From Ochromonas danica (Eukaryota; Sar; Chrysophyceae; Chromulinales; Chromulinaceae), in assembly GCA_015146655.1 (NCBI GenBank), contig VKHL01000018.1:154001-218000 (forward strand): DNA of 64,000 nucleotides, written 5' to 3'. The notes beneath the pieces are model-generated. The model worked only from the letters and a program-made list of their open reading frames with translations. It was not told where the DNA came from and did no database searches. The translations under genes and the position numbers were made by a program. This document shows, in pieces, positions 44,080 to 54,201 of this stretch (its first letter is position 1; each line of letters opens with the position of its first letter).

Positions 44080-46397
44080 ATGCTGCGACTGGCTCGTTCC
44101 CTCCACTCCAACCAGGCCTTACTGCGTCATTGTCGACCAGTATGGTGCCTGGAAGGTAGATTCCTCTCTGACTTGGTCACTGCGAGTGAACAGAGTCCTA
44201 AGACTGAGAAGAGTGAGTCGAAAGAGAAGCAGCAATTCAATGCTCGCAAGCAACGTCTCGTGGCGAAGGATTCCAGAAGTCTGGCAGGTATTATGGTTCG
44301 ACTAATTGGTGATAGTGAGATAGAAGATGTTCGTCGTACACTTCAGACCCTTCGCGAATACCCGGAAACCAAGGAGGAGATCATGCGCAAATTACGCGAC
44401 GGAGATGGCACGGCTCACTCCTTCGATTGGTGGAACAAATTCTTATTACAAGCCTTGGGATCAACGCGTACCACTCTCTTTCCTTTTACTATTCCTATCG
44501 AACGCAATGCTAAGGTGCTTCAGAAGAAGATCACCTTGTCTGCCTACCTCTTCGCCATTCGCTATTCCGTGGAATCACCTTTCCGTGACTTCTTGTTGTC
44601 CGAGAGCTCTACAGCCTCTATCCCAACTCCAACTAAAGCAGAGACGGCATTCTATCGTCAAGCCTCCCTGCTGGCTAACGCCTTAGGCGACAAACTTTCT
44701 GTCCAGAAATTAGACTATCTCATCCATGCCATCAAGAAGTACATGCATGGACAGTTAGATCATGATGGACTCGTTGATGAAATCACAGAGCATTGTCATC
44801 TTCATCTGGACGTCTTAAGTGATGTCTTCAAGTTCCTGGAGATTCCTCTGACTCCCATCTACAAGAACCTCATCACCTCAAGACAAGCTTTGCGAGACAA
44901 GATGATTAGTCGTCTGGCATCCGAGATCGGCCATTTCGTTCACAGTCATGGTGGTAAAGAAGATGAAGCGATTCTGAGCGATTCTTCAAACCATATCTTT
45001 GAAGCTGTCTCGAAGACCGTTCGCCCTTACATCGCTTTCGGCTCTGTGCACAGTCTGGAGGTATCTTTCAAGTGCTATTCCAAACAGTCTTCTCGTTTCA
45101 CTCTTGATCACCCTGAGAACCTCATTTTTGAGAGGTCAATGTCCAGTTATCCTTCTGATTCGTTGAATGAGGAGGAGGAAGAAGAAGCGCCAGTAGAAGC
45201 GCCCTTGCCCGTGACACTTGATCACTCCTGGCCACCGCCTTTCCATGCTCTTGAAAATGTTCACCCCATGCCCTTGGCCGAGGAGGATGGCTTCTCAAAG
45301 CCAGGAAAGCTTGAAAGCATGAGCGAGTTGCAGAAATCTGTCTCAGCTGCCATGGGAGTGGAAGCCTCGACGGAGAACAAGTTCATGCTGGACAATCTTC
45401 CCGATACTATCACAGAAGATGACATTCGTCGAGCCTTGCGCCATTGTGGTAAAGTGAAGAAAGTATGGATCTATATTCGTAGAGATGCACAAGATAGCCA
45501 TAGTTCCAAAAATCCCGTGCCGGAAAGTAAAGTCAGCGAGTTAGGACACACCATTGTCATGCAGGGATCCTACAGTGATATCGAAGGTCCAGGGGAAGAA
45601 TCATTAGATGAACAACGAGAAAGCAATGCTCAATCTCTCAAAGACCATCTCTCAGATATGGAGATGTCGATAAAAGACGAAATTGCCAAGGCCAGAGCTC
45701 GAGCAAAAGAAGAGGCAGAAGCTCAAGAAGAGAAGGAAGCTCAAGATGCCGCCAAGAGGAAGAAGAAGAAGAAGAGCAAGTCCAAGTTCTGTGCTCGTGA
45801 ATTGAAAGATTCCATCTTGAAAGGAAATTGCACGGATAATTACGCCTTCGTTCTGATGGAAGATAGCCAAGGTTATGCTCTGGCCATGGAAGATGATGTG
45901 CGCCTCTTTGGTCTTTGCATCAAAGGAAACCCTTGTCGTACCCATGCTCTCCACGCTCACTCCAGATTGATCTTGGAGATGCATGACTTCTTCTCGATTC
46001 GTGAGATTACTCAACTGCTCAAGTAAGTGCAACACTCTTTAAGAACGGCTGTAGCGTTATTGATGTTTGGTTGGGAATGTTATTTCAGCGTATCGTTGTG
46101 CGGCAAATTCGAATGCTATGTGGCTAGCCCGATCTCACCTGGCACCAAGTAAGGTCTTTCTTCTTTCTCGAACTGTTGCAGGTTTTGATTGTTGCTCTTG
46201 TTGCATTCAGACCCTTGTTTGTCAAGCTGCGTTTCCGCGACCACGCCGATGCTTGGATTGCCTTCCATTTGCTTCTGCAGGCTGGCGAGGATCCCGCTAT
46301 GAAGAATCTCTTCAGTCCTTCTTGGATGCTATCCAGGCATTACTGGAAGATGCGCGAGCGTGAACGAGAAGTGATGATGAAGAAGGAAGATGAATAA
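44080..46397 (+). CDS. Mitochondrial-type RRM protein
   Basis: Exons are 44080-46022, 46089-46148 and 46211-46397. The product is 729 residues. I chose the ATG at 44080 because upstream codons run into a stop and because MLRLARSLHSNQALLRHCRP is a basic, amphipathic mitochondrial presequence. Residues about 430-470 hold an RRM-like start, NKFMLDNLPDTITEDDIRRA followed by LRHCGKVKKVWIYI. The fold continues only after an insert of about 110 residues rich in Lys and Glu (KRKKKKKSKSK), at DNYAFVLMEDSQGYALAMED. A further strand pair comes from exons 2 and 3 (KPLFVKLRFRDHADAWIAFH). The N-terminal 300 residues are helical and unrecognised. A role in mitochondrial RNA handling is inferred. Confidence 0.75.
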
Positions 46398-47130
46398 TAT
46401 TCTTCTTAGTTTGTATATCGTTAAAAGACTCTCCGAGCATGTAAAAGACAATCACTTAGTTGGTTAACTGTCGATTTGTTATTCCACAAGCACACATATA
46501 CAGAGTACATATAATACTTTTTACACTTTCAACTGGGCTAAGTGGACGGGACCTTTGTATGCACTATACCATCCAATACACACACTACGGTTAGGGTAAC
46601 TACGGGGTATAAGTTATAATAGGGGGAAGTTAAGTAGAATAAAGAAAAGAAAGGGGGAAAAGGGGGGTATTTCGGAACTCATACGATTGGATTGCGCTTC
46701 TCTTTCCCGAAGGAAAGAGCTGATCTTCTCTGAGGCACTTCCTCTTGTCTTTGACAACAAGAAGGAAGGCCTCCAACATCCCATTACCACGCAACCAACA
46801 TCCCGCGATCATTATTCCGAAATGGGTTGTCTAGGTTTGATAAACAAAGACATGGGAATATACTGTAAACAGATTCTGTTCAAGTATGATCATGTTTCTC
46901 TAGTAGATAAGCCAATAGGCAGTACTGGCAGGAGGGGTTTCCCTGCAAACCATACAACTCCTTTGCACATTGTGCTGTATGAAATGTTAACTTAAGTAAG
47001 AGCTTAGAGAGAGTTCCGCTGAGGTTTGCTTCACGTCATCATCATGGGTTGGCGTGGTTATGGTCATGGTGATGGATGACAGTTCTCGGTTGTTTGAGAG
47101 GCATCAACATATTGTGATCCACTGAGCCTC
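46398..47130. other. Long intergenic region, promoter of membrane protein gene
   Basis: A 733-base gap with no supported gene; an open frame of 102 codons at 46,687-46,995 has no protein-like features. It includes G/A-rich runs (46,620-46,670) and the decamer GTTAACTTAA at 46,986-46,995, 136 bases before the next start codon. A second GGTTAACTGTC word lies near 46,462. Confidence 0.6.
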
Positions 47131-49212
47131 ATGTCTGATCAAGATAAAGAAGACCCAGTCTCTCCTAGCAGCTCTTCGCTCTGCAGTCAAGAGAGAGTGC
47201 AAGAAGCCATTTCCGCTCTCCTCCCTTCAGAAGATGCCAAAGCCTACCATCCCACCTACTATTTACCACTCTCACTCTCTATCCTCCTCGGCTTGTTGGC
47301 TCTTTTCTTGGGCTTGTTCATCCCCACCATCTACAATGAGATGCAGAACCGCTACCTCTCCCCTGCTGCTGACTCAGACCCCTCGCTCTGCGAGACCGTC
47401 ACCATATCGAACACGGGGACCTTCTATGCCACGAAGGAAGGCGACTGGTCAGGCTCCTCTGGCTATACCTACACGGCGACATCCTATGCCATGCGCCTGA
47501 ACAACAAACAATACACGCCCAGCGCCTACACTAACGACATGCAGAGCATTCATGACCGGTTGAGAGCAGAAGGAGAGGCTAGTCGAAACTACTCCTTGGG
47601 AACGATCCTGACCTATTGGATGTCCTATGTCTTGATCTCGTCTGATTCGCGATCGCAAAGGTTCACATTGCACGGCAATCCGCTCTCCGTCTTCAAGCGA
47701 GAGAAGGTCTCCTCTGCGATAGGCACACGTGCTGGTGTTTGCATGCTGCCTTCTACGATCACTTCTTATTCTTCTTCCACTGGGCGGTTGACGATGATCA
47801 TGGAGAATGATGAATTGCGCAACGATTCGATCTGCTCCTGGGCTGCCACGCCGCAGAACTTCGGCTACAATGGATTTGTAGATGCTGGCAAGGTTCAAAT
47901 ATCCATCGATGTGCGTGCGTTAATCACATCCTATGCTGTAAACGAAGGTATTCTTGGCTTACATCAGCTGGAAGAGATTGTGGCGAGCAGGAAGACCTTC
48001 CCTTACCTCGCGCCAGATGGCCTGGTCTATGATATCAACATCTCGTCCTTCTACGACCCGCGCTATCCAGACATGACCTATCTAACCTGTCTGACAGATA
48101 ACTTCTTGCCCACGGCTTGTATCATTGAAATGGGTGAGATAATTGCTTTGCCAGTCTTCCATCACTCGGGCAGATCCATGGCAGAACCAATTCCATGCGA
48201 TTGCCAGGATCCTGACATTGGCGATCTCTCCGATCCACACCATCCCTGCTACATCTTCACCCTCATGTCAGGCATCTTGTACTACAATGTCGATGGACCA
48301 GACCCTCTCTTTGAGTTGGCTATGAGGTATTCGCTGCCCACAGTGGCCAAGAAGGCTTTCTTGCCTATGTTCTTGTCCAGCGCCTTCGGTCTGTCTTCTC
48401 CCAATAGAGCTAGTCTCTACTCCGACGCTTCTCTTTCCGAAGCGTTTGACTGGTGCTACCATGGCAGTTCTGGCTATTGCCACGTGGTCACCTTCACCAG
48501 CTGGGATTACTATCGTGTGGACTTCTCCGTCAACGAGTACTACCACCAACTACAGCATGGTGCCTGTCGAGACACCTTCTCGACATCTTCTGATCAATGG
48601 CAGCGGCTGGTCAGCACTCCTTTCGCACAGCTCTCACAGGAATACACGGTCTGCAAGCAGTCGCTCTATAACAGTGTGATCAATAGTGTGGGTGTGGCCT
48701 CGGCGAACGTCTCTTTGTTCTCTCCTTTGGTAATCATTCTCTTTCTTTGGCTGGCCTTGGTCGTTCAGAAGTGTTCGGGCCATGCGTGGCCTCGAGGCTA
48801 TCATCAGAGAGACAAGGACGAGCTGATTGACGACCTCGCCGTGACCTTGTTGCTTCTGCGTGACGGGAAGCTGTCCTCCAGTCCTTCTTCTTTCACTGAG
48901 AAGGCGCTGAAGAAGTTGCAACTCACTCGCATTGTGAAGGAATTGAAAGGTTTGTCCAGGCAACGAGTGAGACAGTATCAACAGGTTGCGCCTCGCCAGG
49001 GGAGAGTCTTCACGAGAAGCTTCTGCTGCAAGCAACTTAGGGGCAGAAAGAAAGGCGGGAACGAAGTCGTGCTAGATGACTTGAATATGGTGCAGGCAGT
49101 GGAAGTGATCGAGAGCGAAGAGAAGCAGGACTCAGAGGAGATTCACTATGGCCACCATAAGCTCATGCCGCTGCAGGCCTTCTCGATGGACAGCGCAGTC
49201 TCCATGGTCTGA
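47131..49212 (+). CDS. Two-span membrane protein with large Cys-containing ectodomain
   Basis: A single exon encodes 693 residues; I do not recognise the family. A cytosolic N-terminus of about 44 residues is followed by membrane span 1 (LPLSLSILLGLLALFLGLF, about 45-64). The luminal or extracellular region of about 460 residues has paired cysteines (PIPCDCQDPDIG, DWCYHGSSGYCHVV, GACRDTFS) and N-glycan sites (NYS, NDS, NIS, NVS). Span 2 (PLVIILFLWLALVVQ, about 532-548) is followed by a cytosolic tail of about 145 residues with basic clusters (RGRKKGGN). Two terminal spans around one large loop recall transporters' accessory subunits, P2X-like or ENaC-like layouts, but no sequence motif of those families is visible. 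A surface receptor or channel role would be a guess. Confidence 0.75.
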   Translation: MSDQDKEDPVSPSSSSLCSQERVQEAISALLPSEDAKAYHPTYYLPLSLSILLGLLALFLGLFIPTIYNEMQNRYLSPAADSDPSLCETVTISNTGTFYATKEGDWSGSSGYTYTATSYAMRLNNKQYTPSAYTNDMQSIHDRLRAEGEASRNYSLGTILTYWMSYVLISSDSRSQRFTLHGNPLSVFKREKVSSAIGTRAGVCMLPSTITSYSSSTGRLTMIMENDELRNDSICSWAATPQNFGYNGFVDAGKVQISIDVRALITSYAVNEGILGLHQLEEIVASRKTFPYLAPDGLVYDINISSFYDPRYPDMTYLTCLTDNFLPTACIIEMGEIIALPVFHHSGRSMAEPIPCDCQDPDIGDLSDPHHPCYIFTLMSGILYYNVDGPDPLFELAMRYSLPTVAKKAFLPMFLSSAFGLSSPNRASLYSDASLSEAFDWCYHGSSGYCHVVTFTSWDYYRVDFSVNEYYHQLQHGACRDTFSTSSDQWQRLVSTPFAQLSQEYTVCKQSLYNSVINSVGVASANVSLFSPLVIILFLWLALVVQKCSGHAWPRGYHQRDKDELIDDLAVTLLLLRDGKLSSSPSSFTEKALKKLQLTRIVKELKGLSRQRVRQYQQVAPRQGRVFTRSFCCKQLRGRKKGGNEVVLDDLNMVQAVEVIESEEKQDSEEIHYGHHKLMPLQAFSMDSAVSMV

Positions 49213-49540
49213 CGGCGCATGCTGCATGTTACTTACTGTATCCCCAGCACTGTATGTGTTAGCACTGTGTGTTAGTACATTTGTTGTGTTATTTGTTTTG
49301 TTCATCCGTGCCTTAAATGTACATGCCATATTATATATTATATTCTCCAAGCAGTAGCATTCACTGCTGATATGAGAAGCATCCTCCCATCTTATCATTT
49401 GTCATCATGCTACTACTATTGTGCTACTACAGTATTCCTAATGCTATTTAATTGTTAATGGTCTCAAATGATTCCATTGGATTCCATGGAATTATGCAAC
49501 GCCGCTGTGAAAACGAAAAGCAAAACGTTTGTAGGAATGA
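49213..49540. other. Intergenic gap
   Basis: A 328-base AT-rich gap between two plus-strand genes. No gene or repeat is supported. Confidence 0.5.
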
Positions 49541-51964
49541 ATGATGATGATGATGAGGTTGTTGCTCCTCGTCTCACTGTTACTCCTTGGACAGTACTAT
49601 CCATCCTACTGTCTCCCATCTGAAAATGCCTCGAGTCCGATGGACAAGAAGGTTCGGCGGGAAGCGAACTGGTCCTCCTTCGAGGTTTTGTCCGCAGCCG
49701 ATCCCGCCGCCAGCCGCGCTTTCCTGCAGACCTTCCCGCTCTTCCACTACTGGGACACAGTGAAGGGGTCCTATCGCCTGGGCACCATGGGACAGCTAGT
49801 GACCTCTCTCTACCCGGAGCACCCGCGCCTCACCTCCGTGGTGGTCAAGCAGGTGCAGCACGGCGGCCAGATCCACCCAGTGGCCCACCACGTGGTGGAC
49901 TACAACCAGGTCTTCATGCACATGCTCATTACTATACGCTACTTGAGTGAGTTAGTGGATGAGGTGAGAGTGTCGATCGAGGAGCACCAACGCCTGAAGA
50001 ACACGTCGACTGCTTCAACTTCTTCTTCTTCTGCTGCTGCCGCTGCCCTCATCGCCTTGCTGGACCACCAAGAGCAGGAGGAGCAGGGGGAGGAAGGAGA
50101 CTCTTTCGCTGACCTGGCAGCAAAGCGTCTTCTAGTCCAGCTCACCAGTCAGCGCATGGAGATCCTCTCCTCGCTGGACCGCTTCCGCCACGGCCACGCC
50201 CTGCAGCTGTTGGGGAAGGCCAACGCCGCCAAGTCCCGCGGACGAGAGATCCTCCACGCTAACATCTCCGCTGCCCTTCTTGCACACCATGACCGACTGC
50301 GTGATGCTCAGCAAGCACACTATCAAGCACGTCAAAGCTTGGCTGAGCGACTGGCTGTGCAGGAAGACGAAACACAAAGGGAAGTAGTCGGGGAAGAGCA
50401 TTCCTTTGCCATGCAAGACCTCGCCCAGAAGCATCACTTCCATCTACAAGTCTTGTCTTATCGTAGCCAGGAAGAGCTGGCCTATCTCTCGTCGAAGGAG
50501 AGCCAAGCGTTGGAGATGATCGACAAGCGCGTGGATTTGTTGCGTCGCGGTGCTGAGGAAGTGGTGGGGGTCGTCTTCGAGGAGGTGCTCACGCTCTTCC
50601 TTTACACCTTCGGAGATCTCAATCATATGCTGTACTTGGCCAAGATGGTCATCCTCTTCATCGTCATCACCATCACCATCACGGAGCTGTCGCAGTCTCT
50701 GCGGCTAGTCGTCAAGAAGATGATCGACCAGCCGCGACAGCTGCAGTCACATCGCACTGCCTCAGCAGCAGCTGCTGCTGCCTATCGCCTGCCTAAAGCA
50801 TCTCTTGGGACGAAGGTCTACTACTGGCTGTTCCCGGGAAGACAGCCTTCTGTGGAGGACAGGGTAGCAGAGGTAGTGAACGAGGTAGTGCGGATTCGAC
50901 ACTTGGTCTTCTCACAGGCTACACGCAGTCATCTCCACGCCCTTCTCTCCTCTTACTACACCCTCTACTCCCAGTCGACAGGGAAGGAGTTGTCCTTCAC
51001 CAACCATCTCTTCTTCGGCCAGCCAGGCTGTGGCAAGAGTGTGGCCGGGGAAGTGGTAGCAGAGGCAGTCAACTACCTGCTACCCAATGCTCGTCTCATT
51101 TTGCTGTCAGGGGCGGATATTCTCTCTTTGAATGCCGCGGCGAGTGGCTATCTGCGAGATGTCTTCGCCTACTGCGAGAAGAAGCGGTTGAAGACGTTGA
51201 TCATCATCGACGAGAGTGACATGCTCATCGCCAGTCGTCGCAGTCATCATCGTGTTGCTGGTGGTGGTGGTGGTGGTGGTGGTGGTGGTGGTGGTGGTGG
51301 AGGAGGAGGAGGAGGAGGGGAGGGGCAGGGCGTCATTGTCTCCCATGCCCTCTACGCTTTGCTCGAGGCCTTGCGTCGTCCAAGTCTCTACGTGGGGGTG
51401 ATCTTCACGACTCGCCTGGCCGCCCACGAGGTAGACAGCGCGCTGCTCGATCGCATGGACAGTCTCTTGCCCTTCACCTCGCCCTCCCTGGAAGAACGCC
51501 TGCGCTTCGCTCTGGTCTATTTGGACCGCGAGTTGAAGTCTTTCCTCCCCGGCCAGCGCGCGAAGGAAGAAGTCGAGCGAATGCTGTCTGACGAGGAGGC
51601 CACGGTGTCGACTCTTCTCGAGAGCGTCCAGGCGGTGAGAGACTTGCGCGAGGTCTTCGATGCCTTCGCCGCGGTGGATCACCAGCTGTCGTCGTCGTCC
51701 TTCCACCAGCCGGAGGAGGTGGTCCACGATCGAGAAGACCCGCTCTCCTTTGAAGCCATTCGCAGCTGTCTGGAGGAGAATCGCGAGCTGTTCTCGAGAG
51801 AAGACTTCGATGTCGAGATGTCTCTCAAAGTTTTGTTGTTGTGCTCCAGCAAGTGGTCGTGGAGGGACACGAGCAAGAAGATGATGAACATTCGCTATCA
51901 CGTCCTCTCGCTGCACAGCTGCCAGCTCACGACCTCTATCTGGATGACAGAACTCTGCCGCTAG
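49541..51964 (+). CDS. AAA ATPase, ATAD3-like, with signal peptide
   Basis: The open frame encodes 807 residues and begins with five ATG codons, then a signal peptide (MRLLLLVSLLLLGQYYPSYC). A long helical region follows (HHFHLQVLSYRSQEELAYLS and neighbours) and a membrane span (MVILFIVITITITELSQSL, near residue 370). The AAA domain has Walker A FFGQPGCGKSVAGEVV (about 490), Walker B LIIIDESDML (DESD for the usual DEAD/DEGD, about 555), a sensor-like VGVIFTTRL and SALLDRMDSLLPFTSPSLEERLRF. Coiled coil, span and then one AAA domain is the layout of ATAD3, a mitochondrial inner-membrane protein, but this one has a signal peptide instead. A poly-Gly insert encoded by GGT/GGA repeats (51,258-51,317) lies just after Walker B. 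The last 45 codons look non-native (see findings), so the true C-terminus may end at 52014. Confidence 0.75.
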   Translation: MMMMMRLLLLVSLLLLGQYYPSYCLPSENASSPMDKKVRREANWSSFEVLSAADPAASRAFLQTFPLFHYWDTVKGSYRLGTMGQLVTSLYPEHPRLTSVVVKQVQHGGQIHPVAHHVVDYNQVFMHMLITIRYLSELVDEVRVSIEEHQRLKNTSTASTSSSSAAAAALIALLDHQEQEEQGEEGDSFADLAAKRLLVQLTSQRMEILSSLDRFRHGHALQLLGKANAAKSRGREILHANISAALLAHHDRLRDAQQAHYQARQSLAERLAVQEDETQREVVGEEHSFAMQDLAQKHHFHLQVLSYRSQEELAYLSSKESQALEMIDKRVDLLRRGAEEVVGVVFEEVLTLFLYTFGDLNHMLYLAKMVILFIVITITITELSQSLRLVVKKMIDQPRQLQSHRTASAAAAAAYRLPKASLGTKVYYWLFPGRQPSVEDRVAEVVNEVVRIRHLVFSQATRSHLHALLSSYYTLYSQSTGKELSFTNHLFFGQPGCGKSVAGEVVAEAVNYLLPNARLILLSGADILSLNAAASGYLRDVFAYCEKKRLKTLIIIDESDMLIASRRSHHRVAGGGGGGGGGGGGGGGGGGGGEGQGVIVSHALYALLEALRRPSLYVGVIFTTRLAAHEVDSALLDRMDSLLPFTSPSLEERLRFALVYLDRELKSFLPGQRAKEEVERMLSDEEATVSTLLESVQAVRDLREVFDAFAAVDHQLSSSSFHQPEEVVHDREDPLSFEAIRSCLEENRELFSREDFDVEMSLKVLLLCSSKWSWRDTSKKMMNIRYHVLSLHSCQLTTSIWMTELCR
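51258..51320 (+). repeat. GGT/GGA microsatellite coding for poly-Gly in the AAA domain
   Basis: About 20 consecutive glycine codons: first a GGT run, then a GGA run. It lies between Walker B and the next helix, where the fold can take a loop. Such runs are prone to length change. Confidence 0.9.
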
Positions 51965-52321
51965 CAGGAGATGAAGTGGGTTGGAGAGGAGAGGAGAGGG
52001 TGTACTGTAGATAGGGTAGAGTGGTCGAGGTAGTGGTCGAGGTAGTGGTAGTGGTAGTTGTGTTGAATTTGTTTACTTAACTTCTTCCCAACCACGAGAA
52101 GGACAGCTAATAGATGATGACACGAGATACACTAAACTCACTGTAGTCACATTACCCAAGCAAGGTCTAGTCTAGTATAGCCATTTACTGTAGACTGTGG
52201 ACTGTTGGTTAACTGTCTAACATATTATTGTGGTGCGCGAGCCCTTCCTCTGCTTGGGAAGGGTGAAGGGTTTGTGTGATTGAAATTGCAATCAAATCAG
52301 ATCAAACGAAGAGCCTGAGGG
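51965..52321. other. Intergenic gap
   Basis: A 357-base gap. It starts with GTGGTCGAGGTA repeats (52,021-52,050) and contains GGTTAACTGTC near 52,208, the same word as near 46,462. If the AAA gene reads in the alternative frame, its stop lies at 52,012-52,014. No other gene is seen. Confidence 0.5.
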
Positions 52322-53969
52322 ATGCTTTGCACTGTGCCCAAGATTGTTCTGCTTTTCTTCCTTTTGCTTGCCACACTCTCCGAAGGTTCTCACTCACTCA
52401 CTCAACCTCTCTGTTGACACTAACGCATGGCTCATGATGCCCTGCGGTGGCTGCTTGGTCGATAGGATGGAAAGCAAGGCCTAGGCCCATCCACCACTCT
52501 TTGCGCCTCTCCATGCAGGTCAAGTTCTCGCCGATGGTGGAGAAGATGTCCTTGTCCAAGACCATCGAGATCTTCGGCAAGACGAAAGAGATGGAGAAGG
52601 CAGGGAAGCCAGTCTTCTCACTTTGTGTTGGAGAGCCAGACTATCAGCCGCCACAGGAGGTCCTCCAAGCTGTGGTGAGTGTGTCTGATCGTCTATGAGG
52701 GCCTGGCCTGTGCCTTCTCTCTTCTCACGACTTCTCTGTCCCTTCTAGTGCGAAGCAGCGGCCAAGGGAGTCACTAAATACACTTCTGTGAATGGAGACT
52801 TCTCTCTTCGTCAGGCGATTGGACAGGATTTGCTTCGACGCAAGGGTCTTCACTACAGCCCCGAGGAAATCGTCATCTCGAACGGAGCCAAGCAGGCAGT
52901 CATTCAGACGTTAATGGCCGTGGCCAGTCCTGGAGACAAGGTCATCATTCCAGCTCCCTACTGGACATCTTATCCTGGTAATGCTATTATCCATCTGTCT
53001 TGCATTGACGATGGTTCTGACTGATTCATCTGGCTGGTGTGCATGTGTCAGATATGGTGAAAATGTGTGGCGCAGTGCCCGTTACTTTGAAAACTTCTGC
53101 CAAAGATCGCTACGCTTTGCTTCCTGAACAACTCGAAGCTTGTCTGGCAAAGGAAGGAGACCAAGTCGGTGCCATTATTCTTTGCAACCCCTCCAACCCC
53201 ACAGGCTGTCTCATGACCGAAGCTCAGCAGCAGTCCATTGGGAAAGTGTTGGAGAAGTATCCGAAGGTACAGTTAATGCATTCGCTCTATACTGTAGAGT
53301 CATGGCATTGAGTCATTCTTTTCGCAGGTCGTTGTCATTTCAGATGAGATCTACGAGCGGCTCGTTTATGATAACCTAGCGCATGTTTCTTTCGCTAAAG
53401 CCAATCCCACCCTTGCCGATCGCACAGTCACTATTAACGGCTTCTCAAAGTCTCATGCCATGACTGGCTTCCGTTTGGGCTACAGCGCTTCCTCTCTTGC
53501 CGTCGCCAAGCAGATTAACAAGATCCAATCACAACTAACCTCTTGTGCCTCCTCGATCGCCCAGTATGCGATCACAAAGGTACTTGGAGATGAGCGAGTC
53601 AACAAAGAGATCGACGAAAAGTGGATGAAGAATGCCGTGCTAACATTGCAGAAGAAGCGCGACTTCGTAGCGGAAGGTCTCTTGGCGATTCCTCATGTCC
53701 ATGTGGCTCAATCACAAGGAGCTTTCTATCTCTTCCCAGAAGTGTCGGCGTATTACGGCAAGAGATACAAAGGAGTAGATGGAGAAGAGAAGGTCATCGC
53801 CAACAGTCACGACCTTTGCCTCACTCTCCTCGCCGCGGAGGGAGTGGCTCTCGTGCCTGGAGAAGCCTTTGGAGACGAAGCGTGTGTGAGGATCTCCTAC
53901 GCCACCTCGCAAGACATTCTCGAAGAGGCAGTCAAGCGCATGCAGCGCTTCTTCTCGGCGCTTTATTGA
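52322..53969 (+). CDS. Class I aminotransferase (prokaryote-type aspartate/prephenate), plastid-type
   Basis: Five exons, 52322-52385, 52466-52674, 52749-52977, 53052-53266 and 53328-53969, encode 452 residues. Exon 1 is almost exactly a signal peptide (MLCTVPKIVLLFFLLLATLS, then EG). The splice adds WKARPRPIHHSLRLSM, a basic transit-like stretch starting with Trp; aromatic residues at this site permit plastid import in ochrophytes. The enzyme part has CVGEPDYQPP, TKYTSVNGDFSLR, ISNGAKQAV, PAPYWTSYPDM, ILCNPSNPTG, VISDEIYERLVYD and the PLP-lysine block NGFSKSHAMTGFRLGY, all of the 1-beta subgroup of aspartate aminotransferases. Plant members of this group also act as prephenate aminotransferase in plastid Phe/Tyr synthesis. 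Which substrate is used here cannot be told from motifs. Confidence 0.9.
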
Positions 53970-54201
53970 TCATAATCATCATCATCAATCCTTCCTCTAA
54001 GGACTTGGGCAGCGCTGACTTGTAGTACTTTTAATAGATGGTGGATGTGCTTTGCCGGTCTCGATCTTTGTAAATTAGACTATTCGTGACTTAATTAATT
54101 AAAGCTGAGAGTAGAGGCAATCGAAAGGATTTCTGACTGTTTTCTCAGCCGCTGCTCTATTCATCAAGACCAATCGTAAATACTGTAGTTCCATCTATTC
54201 A

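Noticed and set aside
46687-46995. 102-codon frame in the gap before the two-span membrane protein
   Set aside because: No motif, no good start context, and composition like the surrounding intergenic DNA.
51107-51916. 269-codon antisense frame over the AAA gene
   Set aside because: A shadow of the coding strand with a long Thr run from the GGT repeat; no protein-like domain.
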